Source: Phenylobacterium sp. (GTDB lineage Bacteria; Pseudomonadota; Alphaproteobacteria; Caulobacterales; Caulobacteraceae). Taken from it: a stretch of 64,000 bases of DNA. The position numbers and the translations under genes are program-made. The notes under the pieces were generated by a model, which was given only the letters and a program-made list of their open reading frames with translations, ran no database searches and had not been told where the DNA came from. The stretch lies in contig NZ_PNLB01000020.1 in the NCBI RefSeq assembly GCF_013822795.1, positions 1 to 64,000 of the forward strand, written 5' to 3'. Every line of letters begins with the position of its first letter. Position 1 is the first letter of the stretch. This document shows positions 54,031 to 63,629 of the stretch, one piece after another.

Positions 54031-54942
54031 CTATTTCACGCCGACCCAGTCCGCGGCGCCCAGCGCGGCGATCACCTCGTCGAGATCGGCCTTCAGGCGG
54101 CTGAAGCCCTTGGTGGGTTCCAGCGTCCCCTCGTTCAGATAGATCCCGCGATTGATCTCGATCTGCAGGGCGTGGGTCCGCCGGCTCGGGCGGCCGTAGT
54201 GCTCGGTGGTGTAGCCTCCGGCGTAGGGGGCGTTGCGGGCGACCTTGTAGCCGCGGGCCTCGAGCTCCTGCTCGACCTTCTGGGTCACCAGGCTGGAACA
54301 GGACGCTCCGAAGCGGTCGCCCAGCACCATGTCGCAGGGACCGTCGCGGCCGCCGGCCTTGGCGGCCGCCGCCGGCATCGAATGCCAGTCGATCAGGATC
54401 GCGTAGCCATGGGCGGCATGCGCCTCGCCCAGCAGCCGCGCGAGCGCAGCGTGATAGGGCGCGTGCACCCCCTCGATACGCCGTCGGGCCTCGGCGAAGG
54501 TCAGCTTGCGGGCATAGATCTCCTGGCCTTCGGAGACCACCCGGGCGATCGCGCCCAGGCCCGCGGCGACGCGGGCGGTGCGGGCGCGGGCGAAGTCGGG
54601 CAGTTCGTCGGCGAACATCGCCTGGTCGAGCTCGAACGCCTCGCGGTTCACGTCGATGTACGCGCGGGCCAGGTTGGCGCAGATCAGCGCCGCCCCCTGG
54701 GCCGGGCCCGAGCCGATCAACTCGTCGACGAAGGCGTCCTCCGAGCGGCGGATGGCCAGCGCGTCGAGCGCGGCGGCGGCCATCATGTCGTCGGGATAGA
54801 GCCGTCCGGAGTGGGGGGAGGCGAACACCAAGGGGGTCGGCGCAGGGCCGCCGTCAGACGCTGCGCGCCGTACCTCGAAGGGCGATGGCGCCGGCGCGGG
54901 ACGATCGGCGGCGAGGGGCTCCCAGGCGTTCATCGCCGCCAT
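54031..54942 (-). CDS. N-formylglutamate amidohydrolase
   Basis: A 303-residue enzyme with the family stretches PLVFASPHSGRLYPDDM, RRSEDAFVDELIGSGPAQGA, ANLARAYIDVNREAFELD, and ILIDWHSMP, whose His/Asp/Glu probably bind metal. It hydrolyses N-formylglutamate in histidine breakdown in some bacteria, but no hut genes are here. The ATG at 54942 or 54933 are both reasonable; the frame is open to 55014. It converges with recR and is divergent from cpdR. Confidence 0.88.
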   Translation of the reverse strand: MAAMNAWEPLAADRPAPAPSPFEVRRAASDGGPAPTPLVFASPHSGRLYPDDMMAAAALDALAIRRSEDAFVDELIGSGPAQGAALICANLARAYIDVNREAFELDQAMFADELPDFARARTARVAAGLGAIARVVSEGQEIYARKLTFAEARRRIEGVHAPYHAALARLLGEAHAAHGYAILIDWHSMPAAAAKAGGRDGPCDMVLGDRFGASCSSLVTQKVEQELEARGYKVARNAPYAGGYTTEHYGRPSRRTHALQIEINRGIYLNEGTLEPTKGFSRLKADLDEVIAALGAADWVGVK

Positions 54943-55101
54943 ATGACGGTGCGTCTTCGCGTGGGTCAAACACATCGCGCCGCCAGGAGCACGAGGCGGG
55001 TCGCCCTGAGTCATTCAGGGGCGTCTGCGTCGCGGTTCATCGGCGATTTACGTCTGTGCGGCTAACGTGGAGCCTTACGACTATGCACCTGCGAGCTACC
55101 C

Positions 55102-55461
55102 ATGCCCCGAATTCTCCTCGCCGAAGACGACGACTCGCTGCGCGGCTTCCTGTCCCGCGCTCTGGAGCGGGCTGGCTATGAGGTGACCTCCTGCGCCGAC
55201 GGCGAGGAAGCCGCCGCGGTGCTCGACCAGGACTGGGACCTGCTGCTCACCGACATCGTCATGCCGGGCATGGATGGGATCGAGGTGGCGCGTCTGGCCG
55301 CCGCCCGGCACCCGGGCCTGCGCATCATGTTCATCACCGGATTCGCCGCCGTGGCCCTGGCCGCCGGCGAGAGCGCGCCCCCCGGCGCCAAGGTGCTGTC
55401 CAAGCCCATTCACCTGCGTGAGATCGTCTCCGAGGTCGAGCGGATGATGGCCGCCGCATAA
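55102..55461 (+). CDS. cpdR: Single-domain response regulator CpdR
   Basis: A 119-residue receiver. Phospho-acceptor Asp51 (LLLTDIVMPGMDGIEVA), acidic pocket at 8-10 (AEDDDS), Thr in MFITGFAAVAL and Lys in VLSKPIHLREIV. The ILLAEDDDSLRGFLSRALERAGY start and the GFAAVAL ... AKVLSKP tail are diagnostic of CpdR. Unphosphorylated CpdR helps bring CtrA to the ClpXP protease at the cell pole in Caulobacter. No kinase or output gene is nearby. Confidence 0.93.
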   Translation: MPRILLAEDDDSLRGFLSRALERAGYEVTSCADGEEAAAVLDQDWDLLLTDIVMPGMDGIEVARLAAARHPGLRIMFITGFAAVALAAGESAPPGAKVLSKPIHLREIVSEVERMMAAA

Positions 55462-55487
55462 GGCTGTGAAAATGCGGCTGAGGGTGC

Positions 55488-55516
55488 TTGCGCAAGCCGG
55501 TCCTCGCCGCTATACC
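55488..55516 (+). promoter_or_regulatory. Promoter of tRNA-Val
   Basis: TTGCGC (55488-55493), 17-base spacer and TATACC (55511-55516), 36 bases before the tRNA. The -35 and spacing are identical to those before the 4.5S RNA. Confidence 0.5.
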
Positions 55517-55552
55517 GCCGCCTCCCGTTCCCGAAAGGGAGCCGACTGGTTC

Positions 55553-55627
55553 GGACGTGTAGCTCAGCGGGAGAGCACCTCGTTGACATCGAGGGGGTCA
55601 CAGGTTCAATCCCTGTCACGTCCACCA
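55553..55627 (+). tRNA. tRNA-Val (anticodon GAC)
   Basis: 75 bases. Acceptor arms GGACGTG (55553-55559) and CACGTCC (55617-55623), discriminator A and encoded CCA. Anticodon arm CCTCG-TTGACAT-CGAGG with GAC, and T arm with GGTTCAATCC. It lies just after cpdR; no integrase or attachment repeat is seen beside it. Confidence 0.97.
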
Positions 55628-55693
55628 TCCCTTTTCACAAGCTGGTTTCACGTCGCCGCAGCCTAGCGTCTGCGTGTGCGCGGCTGTCCGCGG

Positions 55694-56272
55694 TCAGAAG
55701 CTGTAGGCCGCCCGCAGGCCCAGGCTGTCGGCCCCGTCGTGGGTGTCGCTGCCGAACTGGCCGTTGCTCCAGTGCTGGCCCTCGAACTCGACGGCCCAGC
55801 GCTCGTTGAGCCGGTAGCCCACCGCGAAGGTGGCGTGGAACACCCAACGCTTGTCGAACTCGATGTACTCGTCGCGCACGGCCCGGCGTCGTTGGTTCTC
55901 CTCGTCCGGCACGCCCACCTGCGGGCGCGGCAGATAGAGCGAGCCGTCGTGCACGGCCACGCCGGCGCCCAGGTCCAGATAGGTCCGCTGGCGTTCGAAG
56001 CGCCAGATCAGTCCGCCTTGGACGTAGTTGGTGTAGTCGCCGAGGCTGAGCTGGGTGCTGAGGAACGGCCTTGGCGTTCCGATCACCTTCAGGGCCGGGG
56101 CCGGCGGGAAGAGGTACTCGACGATCACCGAGGCGCCTTCTTCGGGGCCATGGGGTGAATACCCGGCGCCGACCCGCAACTCCTGGGCCTGTGCGTAGCC
56201 GCTTGAGGCCAGCGCTGTGGCCAGCGCCGCCGCCGCTAGCCGTACTCGATGCGAGAAAGCCGCCCACGTCAT
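55694..56272 (-). CDS. Acyloxyacyl hydrolase, PagL-like outer-membrane lipid A deacylase
   Basis: A 192-residue secreted beta-barrel enzyme. Signal peptide MTWAAFSHRVRLAAAALATALASSGYAQA. The C-terminal motif VEFEGQHWSNGQFGSDTHDGADSLGLRAAYSF has the His-x-Ser-Asn of PagL with an adjacent acidic residue. PagL removes the 3-O acyl chain of lipid A. Catalysis needs a third acidic residue that I cannot place with certainty. The ATG at 56272 begins the signal peptide. Confidence 0.72.
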   Translation of the reverse strand: MTWAAFSHRVRLAAAALATALASSGYAQAQELRVGAGYSPHGPEEGASVIVEYLFPPAPALKVIGTPRPFLSTQLSLGDYTNYVQGGLIWRFERQRTYLDLGAGVAVHDGSLYLPRPQVGVPDEENQRRRAVRDEYIEFDKRWVFHATFAVGYRLNERWAVEFEGQHWSNGQFGSDTHDGADSLGLRAAYSF

Positions 56273-56577
56273 CTGTCCAGTTAAGCGGCGCCGCGAGGTT
56301 GCGCCTATGGGGCAAAACCCTGAGGCCGCACTCCGGGCGCGTGCCGAGGCCAAGAGGACGCGACGTCAGACCGAGGCGAGCGGTCCAGTTTTGATCTCGG
56401 GCGTCAAAAATCCTTGTCGAATAACGGTGTTGCGATTTGAACGCAGTTCGAATGCATTATTTCGAGCCTGCAAAATTCACCTAGCGTGGCGGCCGCGAAC
56501 GCGCGTTTGATCCTCCTTACCCACGGGCGACCATCGCGTCAGATCGAAAACGGCGTCCGTCGAGGGGGAGGAAAATT
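56273..56577. other. Intergenic region before the first receptor
   Basis: 305 bases between the divergent PagL-like gene and the first TonB receptor. The last 180 bases are AT-rich, with TTTTGATC, TTGCGATTTGAA and similar promoter-like pieces, and end in TCGAGGGGGA before the receptor ATG. No gene is visible. Confidence 0.6.
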
Positions 56578-59550
56578 ATGTCGAAGAGCAGGTATCTCTG
56601 CGGCGGCTCCGTCATGGCCGTCGCTCTGGCCCTCGGCGGCCAGGCCTTTGCCCAACAGGCCAGCACTGTCGAGGAAGTGGTGGTCACCGGGTCCTTCATT
56701 CGGGGCACGCCCGAGGACGCGGCTCTGCCCGTGGACGTTATCGGCGCCGACGACCTGGCCAAGCAAGGCTCGCCCACCACGGTCGAACTTCTGAAGGCGC
56801 TGCCGGTCTCCAGCGGGGTGCTGGGCGACACCAACCAGTTCGATCCCCGGGCCCAGGGCTCGGAAGGCTCCGGCTCGGTCAACCTGCGCGGCCTTGGGGC
56901 CCAGCGCACCCTGGTGCTGATCAACGGCCACCGCATGGCGTCGAACCCCTTCGGCCAGGCCGGGGCCGGGATCGTCGACACCAACATCATCCCGTCGGCC
57001 GCGGTCGGCCGTATCGAAGTGCTGAAGGACGGCGCGGCCGCGACCTACGGCTCGGACGCCATCGCCGGCGTCGTCAACTTCATCACCCGCAAGGACTTCA
57101 GCGGGCTCGAGCTGAACGGCAGCTATCGCTACATCGACGGCTCGGACGGCGACTACGACGGCAGCATTATCTTCGGCCACGCCTGGGAGAACGGCAACGT
57201 CCTGCTGAGCGCCGGCTACCAGCACCGTTCGGAGCTGCCGACCACCGAACGCGATTGGGCCAGCCAGTCCTATTTCAACAACCCGGAAGGCGGCTGGTCG
57301 GCGGGCAACGCCGTCGCCCCGTTCCTGCCGGTGACCAATTTGCCGAGCGGGGCCTTCACGCCGGCGGCGGGCTTCGCGCTCGACAACGGCTGCGCCTCGC
57401 TGGGCGGCGTGGTCCAGGGCGGCGCGCTGCCGGCCTGCTTCTTCAACTTCATTCCCTACGACAACCTCGTCGAGAAAGAAGATCGCTTCCAGCTCTATGG
57501 GGAAGCCAACGCCGATCTGGGCGAAAACGCCCAGCTGCACATCGAGGCCTTCTACTCTGAGACCGACGTGCCGGAGTGGAAAACCTCGCCGTCGTATCTG
57601 GCGCTGCAAACCTCGACGGCCGCCACCAACCCGACTGTCGGCCAGCTGCCGGCCTCGGTGCTGGCGGGCTACTTCGTCCCGGCGAGCAACCCAGGCTTCA
57701 TCGCCTATCGCAACGCCAACCCGACGCAGATCCCGGCCTTTGCGACCGGCGTCCACATCCCGGGCGTGCGCTACCGGCCGCTGTCGTTCGGCGGCAACCC
57801 GGCCTTCGACTACGGACCTTCCGAAGGCCGCCGCCACTATGACGCCTTCCGTGTCAGCGGCGGCATCAAGGGTCAGTTCAACGACGCGGTCGGCTATGAC
57901 TTCGCCTTGACCTACGGCCAGGAAACCGGCGTGCGGACCGGCTACGACACGGTGGTGTCGCGCTTCCAGCTGGCCCTGCGCGGCTACGGCTCGCTGAACA
58001 ACGGCACGGCCGGCGGCTGTACGGCGGCCGAGACCAACAACTTCACCACCAACGCCGGCAACACCGCGCTCGGCTGCTACTATTTCAACCCGTTCTCCAA
58101 CGCGATCGCCAACAACACGATCACGGGCCAGACCAACCCCAACTTCAACGCTTCGCTCGCCAACAATCCTGAGCTGGTGCGCTGGTTCTTCCAGGAGGTC
58201 TCGACCAAGCAGACCTCGAAGCTGTTCGTCGCCGACGCGGTGTTCAACGGCGAGTTGGGCTGGGAGCTGGGCGGCGGCGCGGTCGGCTGGGCGGCGGGGG
58301 CTCAGTTCCGCCGCAGCTTCTTCTCCTCGTCCTACAACGACCTCAGCAACATCGACGCCAACCCCTGCATCGACACGCCGTTCAACGGCTCGACGTCCTG
58401 CTCGGTGCGCAACGGCCCGCTGATGTTCCTGGGCACGGGCGAGGAAGCCGACCTCGAGGGCGACGTCTACGCCCTGTTCGCCGAAATGGCGCTGCCGGTC
58501 ACCGACGACCTGCAGATCCAGCTGGCGGCCCGCTACGAGGACTACGGCGGCGACACCGGTTCGACCCTGAACCCGAAGGTCGCGATCCGCTGGCAGGCCA
58601 CCGACGCCCTGGCGTTCCGCGCCTCGGCCGGCACGACCTTCCGCGGCCCGCCGCTGACGCAGCTGACCACGTCGAGCGTCACCGCCCTGTCGTTCATCGG
58701 CGGCGCCTTCCGCGCCATCGACATCTTCGGCAACCCGGACCTGGAGCCGGAAAAGGCCACCACCTACAGCGTCGGCGCGATCCTCAACGTCGGCAACTTC
58801 AAGGGCAGCATCGACTACTGGAACTTCGACTTCGAGAACCCGATCGTCGCCGAACCTTCGGCTTCGATGGTCAACACGATGTTCCCGAACGGCGCCTCGA
58901 CCAACTGTGGCCAGGCGGCTTTTGCGGACCTGCAGGCCCGCTTCGTGTTCCAGGGCGCCTGCAACATCGCGACGATCTCGCGGGTGCGGACCAACTGGAC
59001 CAACGGCCCGGGCGTGAAGACCTCCGGCATCGACGTGCTGGCCGACTATGACGCCGGCGACGTCTGGGGCGGCGACCTGCGGGTCGGCGGCTCGGTCACC
59101 TACACGCTCGAGTACAAGGTCGATCCGTTCAAGATCGGCGACGTGACGGTCGAGAAGGCGTTCGACGCTGTCGGCTACCTCAACTACCAGCTGACCGCGA
59201 CGTCGCTGCCGCAGCTCAAGGGCTCGGCCTACGCCGAGTACAGCCATGGGCCGCACAACCTGCGCTGGACGATCAACTACATCGACTCCTACGTCGACCA
59301 GCGGGCTTCGATCTTCGCGCCGAACCCGGTCAACGGGGCGATCCAGCCGAACGGGGCCAAGATCGACGAGAGCTGGGTGCACGAACTCGACTACCGCGTC
59401 TTCCTGCCGTGGGACGTGACGGTCAACGTCTCGATCGACAACCTCTTCGATGTCGAGCCGTCGTTCGCCCGCCTGGATCTGAACTACGATCCGTTCACCG
59501 GCAACGCGCTGGGCCGCACCTACAAGCTGGCCGTGAAGAAGAAGTTCTAA
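56578..59550 (+). CDS. TonB-dependent receptor 1 of a tandem array
   Basis: A 990-residue outer-membrane receptor. Signal peptide to about residue 25 (ending QAFAQ), TonB-box-like EEVVVTGSF, plug domain 40-170 (RGTPEDAALPVDVIGADDL; LKDGAAATYGSDAIAGVVNFITR), then a 22-strand-type barrel ending KLAVKKKF. A large loop has several Cys (NGCASLGG, PACFFN; CTAAETNN, CYYFN). It resembles the large receptors of Caulobacterales and sphingomonads used for sugars, peptides or aromatics. Substrate unknown. GAGGAAA precedes the ATG; two hairpins follow the stop. Confidence 0.93.
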   Translation: MSKSRYLCGGSVMAVALALGGQAFAQQASTVEEVVVTGSFIRGTPEDAALPVDVIGADDLAKQGSPTTVELLKALPVSSGVLGDTNQFDPRAQGSEGSGSVNLRGLGAQRTLVLINGHRMASNPFGQAGAGIVDTNIIPSAAVGRIEVLKDGAAATYGSDAIAGVVNFITRKDFSGLELNGSYRYIDGSDGDYDGSIIFGHAWENGNVLLSAGYQHRSELPTTERDWASQSYFNNPEGGWSAGNAVAPFLPVTNLPSGAFTPAAGFALDNGCASLGGVVQGGALPACFFNFIPYDNLVEKEDRFQLYGEANADLGENAQLHIEAFYSETDVPEWKTSPSYLALQTSTAATNPTVGQLPASVLAGYFVPASNPGFIAYRNANPTQIPAFATGVHIPGVRYRPLSFGGNPAFDYGPSEGRRHYDAFRVSGGIKGQFNDAVGYDFALTYGQETGVRTGYDTVVSRFQLALRGYGSLNNGTAGGCTAAETNNFTTNAGNTALGCYYFNPFSNAIANNTITGQTNPNFNASLANNPELVRWFFQEVSTKQTSKLFVADAVFNGELGWELGGGAVGWAAGAQFRRSFFSSSYNDLSNIDANPCIDTPFNGSTSCSVRNGPLMFLGTGEEADLEGDVYALFAEMALPVTDDLQIQLAARYEDYGGDTGSTLNPKVAIRWQATDALAFRASAGTTFRGPPLTQLTTSSVTALSFIGGAFRAIDIFGNPDLEPEKATTYSVGAILNVGNFKGSIDYWNFDFENPIVAEPSASMVNTMFPNGASTNCGQAAFADLQARFVFQGACNIATISRVRTNWTNGPGVKTSGIDVLADYDAGDVWGGDLRVGGSVTYTLEYKVDPFKIGDVTVEKAFDAVGYLNYQLTATSLPQLKGSAYAEYSHGPHNLRWTINYIDSYVDQRASIFAPNPVNGAIQPNGAKIDESWVHELDYRVFLPWDVTVNVSIDNLFDVEPSFARLDLNYDPFTGNALGRTYKLAVKKKF

Positions 59551-59561
59551 CGTCTCCGGAC

Positions 59562-59637
59562 GGCTGCGAGGCGCGCCTCGCAGCCGACTCCAATTTTGTC
59601 TTGAAGGCGCCGCGGGCTTCCCCTGCGGCGCCTTTTT
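59562..59637 (+). terminator. Double hairpin terminator after receptor 1
   Basis: First, a perfect 24-base palindrome (59562-59585) with GGCTGCGAGGC arms. Second, AAGGCGCCGC (59604-59613) pairs with GCGGCGCCTT (59625-59634) and runs into TTTTT (to 59637), a typical Rho-independent terminator. Confidence 0.85.
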
Positions 59638-60018
59638 CTATGGCCGCGGCGCCGGCGCCACACCTACCAGAGGGCGGCGGCCGTCCCGGATTCCACCGCG
59701 CAGCGAGTTATTCGAAGCACCGGTTTGATCCGGGCGCCGTTTGGATGGGTCTAAAATTCCGGAAAATGCGTGAAACCAATGGCTTAGTAAGTATTATTCT
59801 TGAGTGATCAAAATTTACTCAAAGCGGTATGCGGTTTAACTCCAAAACTCTCGGGTATGTCAAAAATGTGCGCTGAATTGGTGTGCGTTTCAAGTTTGAA
59901 ATGAGTGCAACAACGCTCTGGCGTCTCGGCTCGTCTACGTCGATGATCGCCATACTCGAACATAGACAAACGCGGCATTTCAATCGCCGCGCGCGTTCGA
60001 GGGGGAAAGGAAACACTT
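59638..60018. other. AT-rich leader region before receptor 2
   Basis: About 380 bases with no gene. From 59740 to 59930 the sequence is AT-rich (for example AATTTACTCAAAG, TGTCAAAAATGTG) in contrast to the genes. It ends with TCGAGGGGGA (59997-60006) and AAAGGAAA before the ATG. Probably the promoter and any operator of the receptor. Confidence 0.6.
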
Positions 60019-63000
60019 ATGTTGAAGAGCAGATATTTCTGCGGCGGGTCGCTTTTGGCCGTCGCCCTGGCGTTTGGCGTGTCGGGAACGGCCGCAGCCC
60101 AGGACGGCGGCGCCACGGTAGAGGAGGTGATCGTCACCGGCTCATTCATCGCCGGTACGCCTGAAGACGCCGCATTGCCGGTGGATGTCATCGGCTCCAA
60201 GGAGCTTGAGGCCCGCGGTTCGCCGACCATGGTCCAGCTGATCAAGACCATCCCGTCGTCGGGCGCGGTGATCGGCGAAAACAACCGATTCGGCTCGGGC
60301 TCGGGCGCTGCGACCGTCAACCTGCGCAACCTGAACTCGCCCAGCACCGGCTCGCGGACCCTGGTGCTGTTCAACGGCCGGCGCGTGCCGGTCTCGCCGC
60401 AGAGCCTCAACTCGGTCGACGTGAACCTGCTGCCGACGGCCGCGATCGGCCGGGTGGAAGTGCTGAAGGACGGCGCGGCCGCGACCTACGGCTCGGACGC
60501 CATCGGCGGCGTCGTCAACTTCATCACCCGCACCGACCTCGACGGGTTCGAATTCAGCGGCCAATACCAATTCATCGACGGCTCGGACGGCGACTACGAA
60601 GCCAACCTGGCCTGGGGCAAGAAGTGGGACAACGCCGACGCTCTGGTCACCATCGGCTATCGCCATCGCTCCGAGCTGCCGATCTCCGAACGTGAGTGGG
60701 CCCTGCGCACCGGCGTCGATGGGTTCCTGCAGAACCCGCTGGGCGGCTGGGCCAGCACCGGCAACCCCGGCCAATACAATGTCATCTCGTCGTTCGCGGG
60801 CAGCCCGAACACCGGCTTCACCTCGGCCACGCTCGGCGCCGGCCTGCCGGACATCGGCTGCGCGGCCAATGGCGGCGCGCCCTACAACATCTCGGCCGTG
60901 ATCGGCCTGCGTCAGCTCAACCCCGACGCCAACTCCTGCCAGTTCCAGTACACGGTGTTCGACAACCTCGTTGAGGAAGAAGAGCACTTCCAAGCCTACG
61001 GCAAGTTCAACTTCGACATCACCGACACCCTGTCGGCCAACATCGAAGTGCTCTACGCCATGCACGACACGCCCAACCAAAGCTGGGCCGTCACCGGGCC
61101 GAACCAGTTCCCGACCCCGCTGAGCGCGGGCGGCACCTCGCCGATCCCGGCGCTGGCCCCGTCCGACCAGGGCCGCTTCTATATCCCGGCCAGCAACCCG
61201 GGCCTGGCGGCGCTGATCAGCCAGGTCAACGGCGCCAACTGCGCCGGCACGGTCCTGCCCTACGGCATCGACGCGGCCAGCTGCCAGACGGCGCTGAACG
61301 CGGCGCGCGCGGCGGTGGCGACGGCGGCGACCAACGGAGTCGCGGCCAGCCAGACCTCGTGGCGTCCGATCGGCTTCGGCGGCAACCCGTACACCGAAGA
61401 CAAGCACGCCCACTATTCCTACAAGGTCGACACCTTCCGGGTGTCGGGCGGCTTCAAGGGCGAGCTCCCGTTCGGCATCAACTGGGACGGCGCGCTGACC
61501 TACCAGCAGCAGGACTACACCCGCGTGCAGGAAGACCTCTCGGTCAACCGCCTGCAGCAGGGCCTGCGCGGCTTCGCCAGCCGGGCCGGCGCTGCAGATC
61601 AGTGCACCGCGGCCGAAACCGCCAACTGGACGCAGAACGCCGGCAACGCGGCGATGGGCTGCTACTACTTCAACCCGTTCTCGAACGGCTTCGAGCAGAG
61701 CCTGTCTGACGTCCCGGCCAACCCGTTCTACATCGGCTCCAGCGCCATCCCGGGCTTCAATGAAGCCGTCGCCGCTCGCAACGAGGTCGTCGACTGGATG
61801 GACGAGCGTCTGGTCAACAAGATGTCGACCCGGCTGTTCGTCGCCGACCTGATCCTGAACGGCGACCTTCCCTGGGAGCTGAGCGGCGGTCAGGTGAAGT
61901 GGGCCGCCGGCGCCCAGTACCGCTACGACCAGTATCGTCAGAACCCGGAAATCCTGCACGACGTCAACGCCACCCCGTGCGTCGACTCCGTGCCGTTCGG
62001 CGACGGCCAGCCCTACTGCCTGGTGCCCACCGGGCCGTACCTGTTCAACGCCAACCTGGCGCAGTACGACGTTTCGCGTGAGATCAGCTCGGTCTTCGCC
62101 GAAACCCTGCTGCCCATCACCGACGACCTCGAGCTGACCCTGGCGGCCCGCTACGAGTACTATGCCGGCCAGGGCGAGACCTTCAATCCGAAGGCTTCGC
62201 TGCGCTGGCAGGCCATGGACTGGCTGGCCCTGCGCGGGTCGGTCGGCACCACCTACCGAGCCCCGTCGGCGATCATCACGACCACGAACTTCACCCGCGG
62301 TCTGACCAACGCCAACGGCACCTGGCGCGCCAACGACCAGTACGGCAACCCCGACCTGGATCCGGAAACCGCGTTCACCTACAGCGTCGGCGCGATGGCC
62401 AAGATCGGGGCGTTCCGCGCTACGGTCGACTACTGGAGCTTCGACTTCGAAGACCAGCTGATCCTCGAAAGCGCCACCGACATGCTGGCCGCCGCGTTCC
62501 CGTCCACGGGCGCGAACGTCTGCACCAGCACCGATCCGGCCTATGTGGCGCTGCGCTCGCGCTTCACCTTCACCGACCTGGGCTGCGGCCGCGCCAACGT
62601 CCAGTCCTACCGCACCAAGTACATCAACGGCGGCAAGGTGAAGACCACGGGCGTCGACTTCCAGGCCAGCCTCGACGTCGGCGACCTGTTCGACGGCCAG
62701 CTGACCACCGGCTTCGACGGCACCTACCTGATCCAGTACGACGAGGATCCCTACCTGATCGAAGGCGTCCCGGCTCCGGCCCGCGGCACCCAAGAGCGGG
62801 CGGGCACCTACCGCGCGTCGATCTTCACCGGCTACAACCGGATCCGGGCAAACGCCTACGTCAACTGGGCGAGCGGCATCCACAACCTGCGTTGGCAGAC
62901 CCGCTTCATCAGCTCGGTCAACCAGACGGAGTCGAACTCGATCGGCCTGGCGCTCGCCACCAAGACGACGACCAAGATCCCGGAATACTGGCAGCACGAC

Positions 63001-63168
63001 CTGACCTATCGGGCCGAACTGCCGTGGGACACCACGCTGACCGCGACCGTGCAGAACATCTTCGACGAAGAGCCGCCGTTCGCGATCGGCACCCAGTACA
63101 ACTACGACCCCTCCAGCGCCAACCCGCTGGGCCGCGTGTTCGCGGTGGCCGTGAAGAAGCGCTTCTAA
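60019..63168 (+). CDS. TonB-dependent receptor 2 of a tandem array
   Basis: A 1049-residue paralogue of receptor 1 with the same start pattern (MLKSRYFCGGSLLAVALAFGVS), EEVIVTGSF box, plug (AGTPEDAALPVDVIGSKEL; LKDGAAATYGSDAIGGVVNFITR) and barrel ending VFAVAVKKRF. Loops carry Cys pairs (DIGCAANGG, NSCQFQY; NCAGTV, SCQTAL; CTAAETANW, CYYFN). Barrel loops are longer than in receptor 1. It has strong similarity over the plug to receptor 3. Ligand unknown. Confidence 0.93.
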   Translation: MLKSRYFCGGSLLAVALAFGVSGTAAAQDGGATVEEVIVTGSFIAGTPEDAALPVDVIGSKELEARGSPTMVQLIKTIPSSGAVIGENNRFGSGSGAATVNLRNLNSPSTGSRTLVLFNGRRVPVSPQSLNSVDVNLLPTAAIGRVEVLKDGAAATYGSDAIGGVVNFITRTDLDGFEFSGQYQFIDGSDGDYEANLAWGKKWDNADALVTIGYRHRSELPISEREWALRTGVDGFLQNPLGGWASTGNPGQYNVISSFAGSPNTGFTSATLGAGLPDIGCAANGGAPYNISAVIGLRQLNPDANSCQFQYTVFDNLVEEEEHFQAYGKFNFDITDTLSANIEVLYAMHDTPNQSWAVTGPNQFPTPLSAGGTSPIPALAPSDQGRFYIPASNPGLAALISQVNGANCAGTVLPYGIDAASCQTALNAARAAVATAATNGVAASQTSWRPIGFGGNPYTEDKHAHYSYKVDTFRVSGGFKGELPFGINWDGALTYQQQDYTRVQEDLSVNRLQQGLRGFASRAGAADQCTAAETANWTQNAGNAAMGCYYFNPFSNGFEQSLSDVPANPFYIGSSAIPGFNEAVAARNEVVDWMDERLVNKMSTRLFVADLILNGDLPWELSGGQVKWAAGAQYRYDQYRQNPEILHDVNATPCVDSVPFGDGQPYCLVPTGPYLFNANLAQYDVSREISSVFAETLLPITDDLELTLAARYEYYAGQGETFNPKASLRWQAMDWLALRGSVGTTYRAPSAIITTTNFTRGLTNANGTWRANDQYGNPDLDPETAFTYSVGAMAKIGAFRATVDYWSFDFEDQLILESATDMLAAAFPSTGANVCTSTDPAYVALRSRFTFTDLGCGRANVQSYRTKYINGGKVKTTGVDFQASLDVGDLFDGQLTTGFDGTYLIQYDEDPYLIEGVPAPARGTQERAGTYRASIFTGYNRIRANAYVNWASGIHNLRWQTRFISSVNQTESNSIGLALATKTTTKIPEYWQHDLTYRAELPWDTTLTATVQNIFDEEPPFAIGTQYNYDPSSANPLGRVFAVAVKKRF

Positions 63169-63195
63169 GCTTCAGTTCCAGGTATGCGTAGGCAG

Positions 63196-63225
63196 ACGCC
63201 GTCCCCGAGAGGGGGCGGCGTTTTG
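63196..63225 (+). terminator. Terminator after receptor 2
   Basis: ACGCCGTCCCC (63196-63206) pairs with GGGGGCGGCGT (63211-63221), with one G-T pair and a GAGA loop, followed by TTTTG. It ends the receptor 2 transcript. Confidence 0.85.
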
Positions 63226-63629
63226 TCTTGTGTAGGGTACGCGTGGCCGTAAGCCCTCCCGGACGGGCGGCGAAACGGGGATTTCGTGCAACAGTTACGT
63301 CTCAACTTGCCGTGACGTCAGTTGCGCGGCCGGGGCGCGGACGGGTCGGCATCGCCCCTGACGCGGATCGAACCGTTACGCCTGAAATGTAGTGAAACCT
63401 TTGAAATTTAAGGGATCGGCGTTCTTCGGCTTGGCAAATGTAAGCTATATCAGCGGTTTATGAACGCTGATCACTACCGCGAGCCGTGCGCTCACTGGTT
63501 CAAGACAACAGTATGTTGCGATCTTGAAAAATAGTGGCGCTCCCAGCGGGGCCGTTCGAAGATCTTTCTGCTCATGAGTCAAAAGCCCCCGCACCAGATG
63601 GGGGCGGCTCTCGAGGGGGAAGGAAACCA
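63226..63629. other. Leader region before receptor 3
   Basis: About 400 bases with no gene. It contains an AT-rich stretch around 63395-63530 and a hairpin GCCCCC (63585-63590) with GGGGGC (63600-63605). The end has TCGAGGGGGA (63611-63620), also found before receptors 1 and 2. Confidence 0.6.

Noticed and set aside
55553..55627. tRNA-Val as an attachment site for a genomic island
   Set aside because: No integrase, direct repeat of the tRNA 3' end or composition change was seen on either side.
56539..62997. Two frames of about 950 codons antisense to the TonB receptors (56539-59382 and 60142-62997)
   Set aside because: Shadows of the receptor genes with biased composition; no signal, motif or ribosome binding site.
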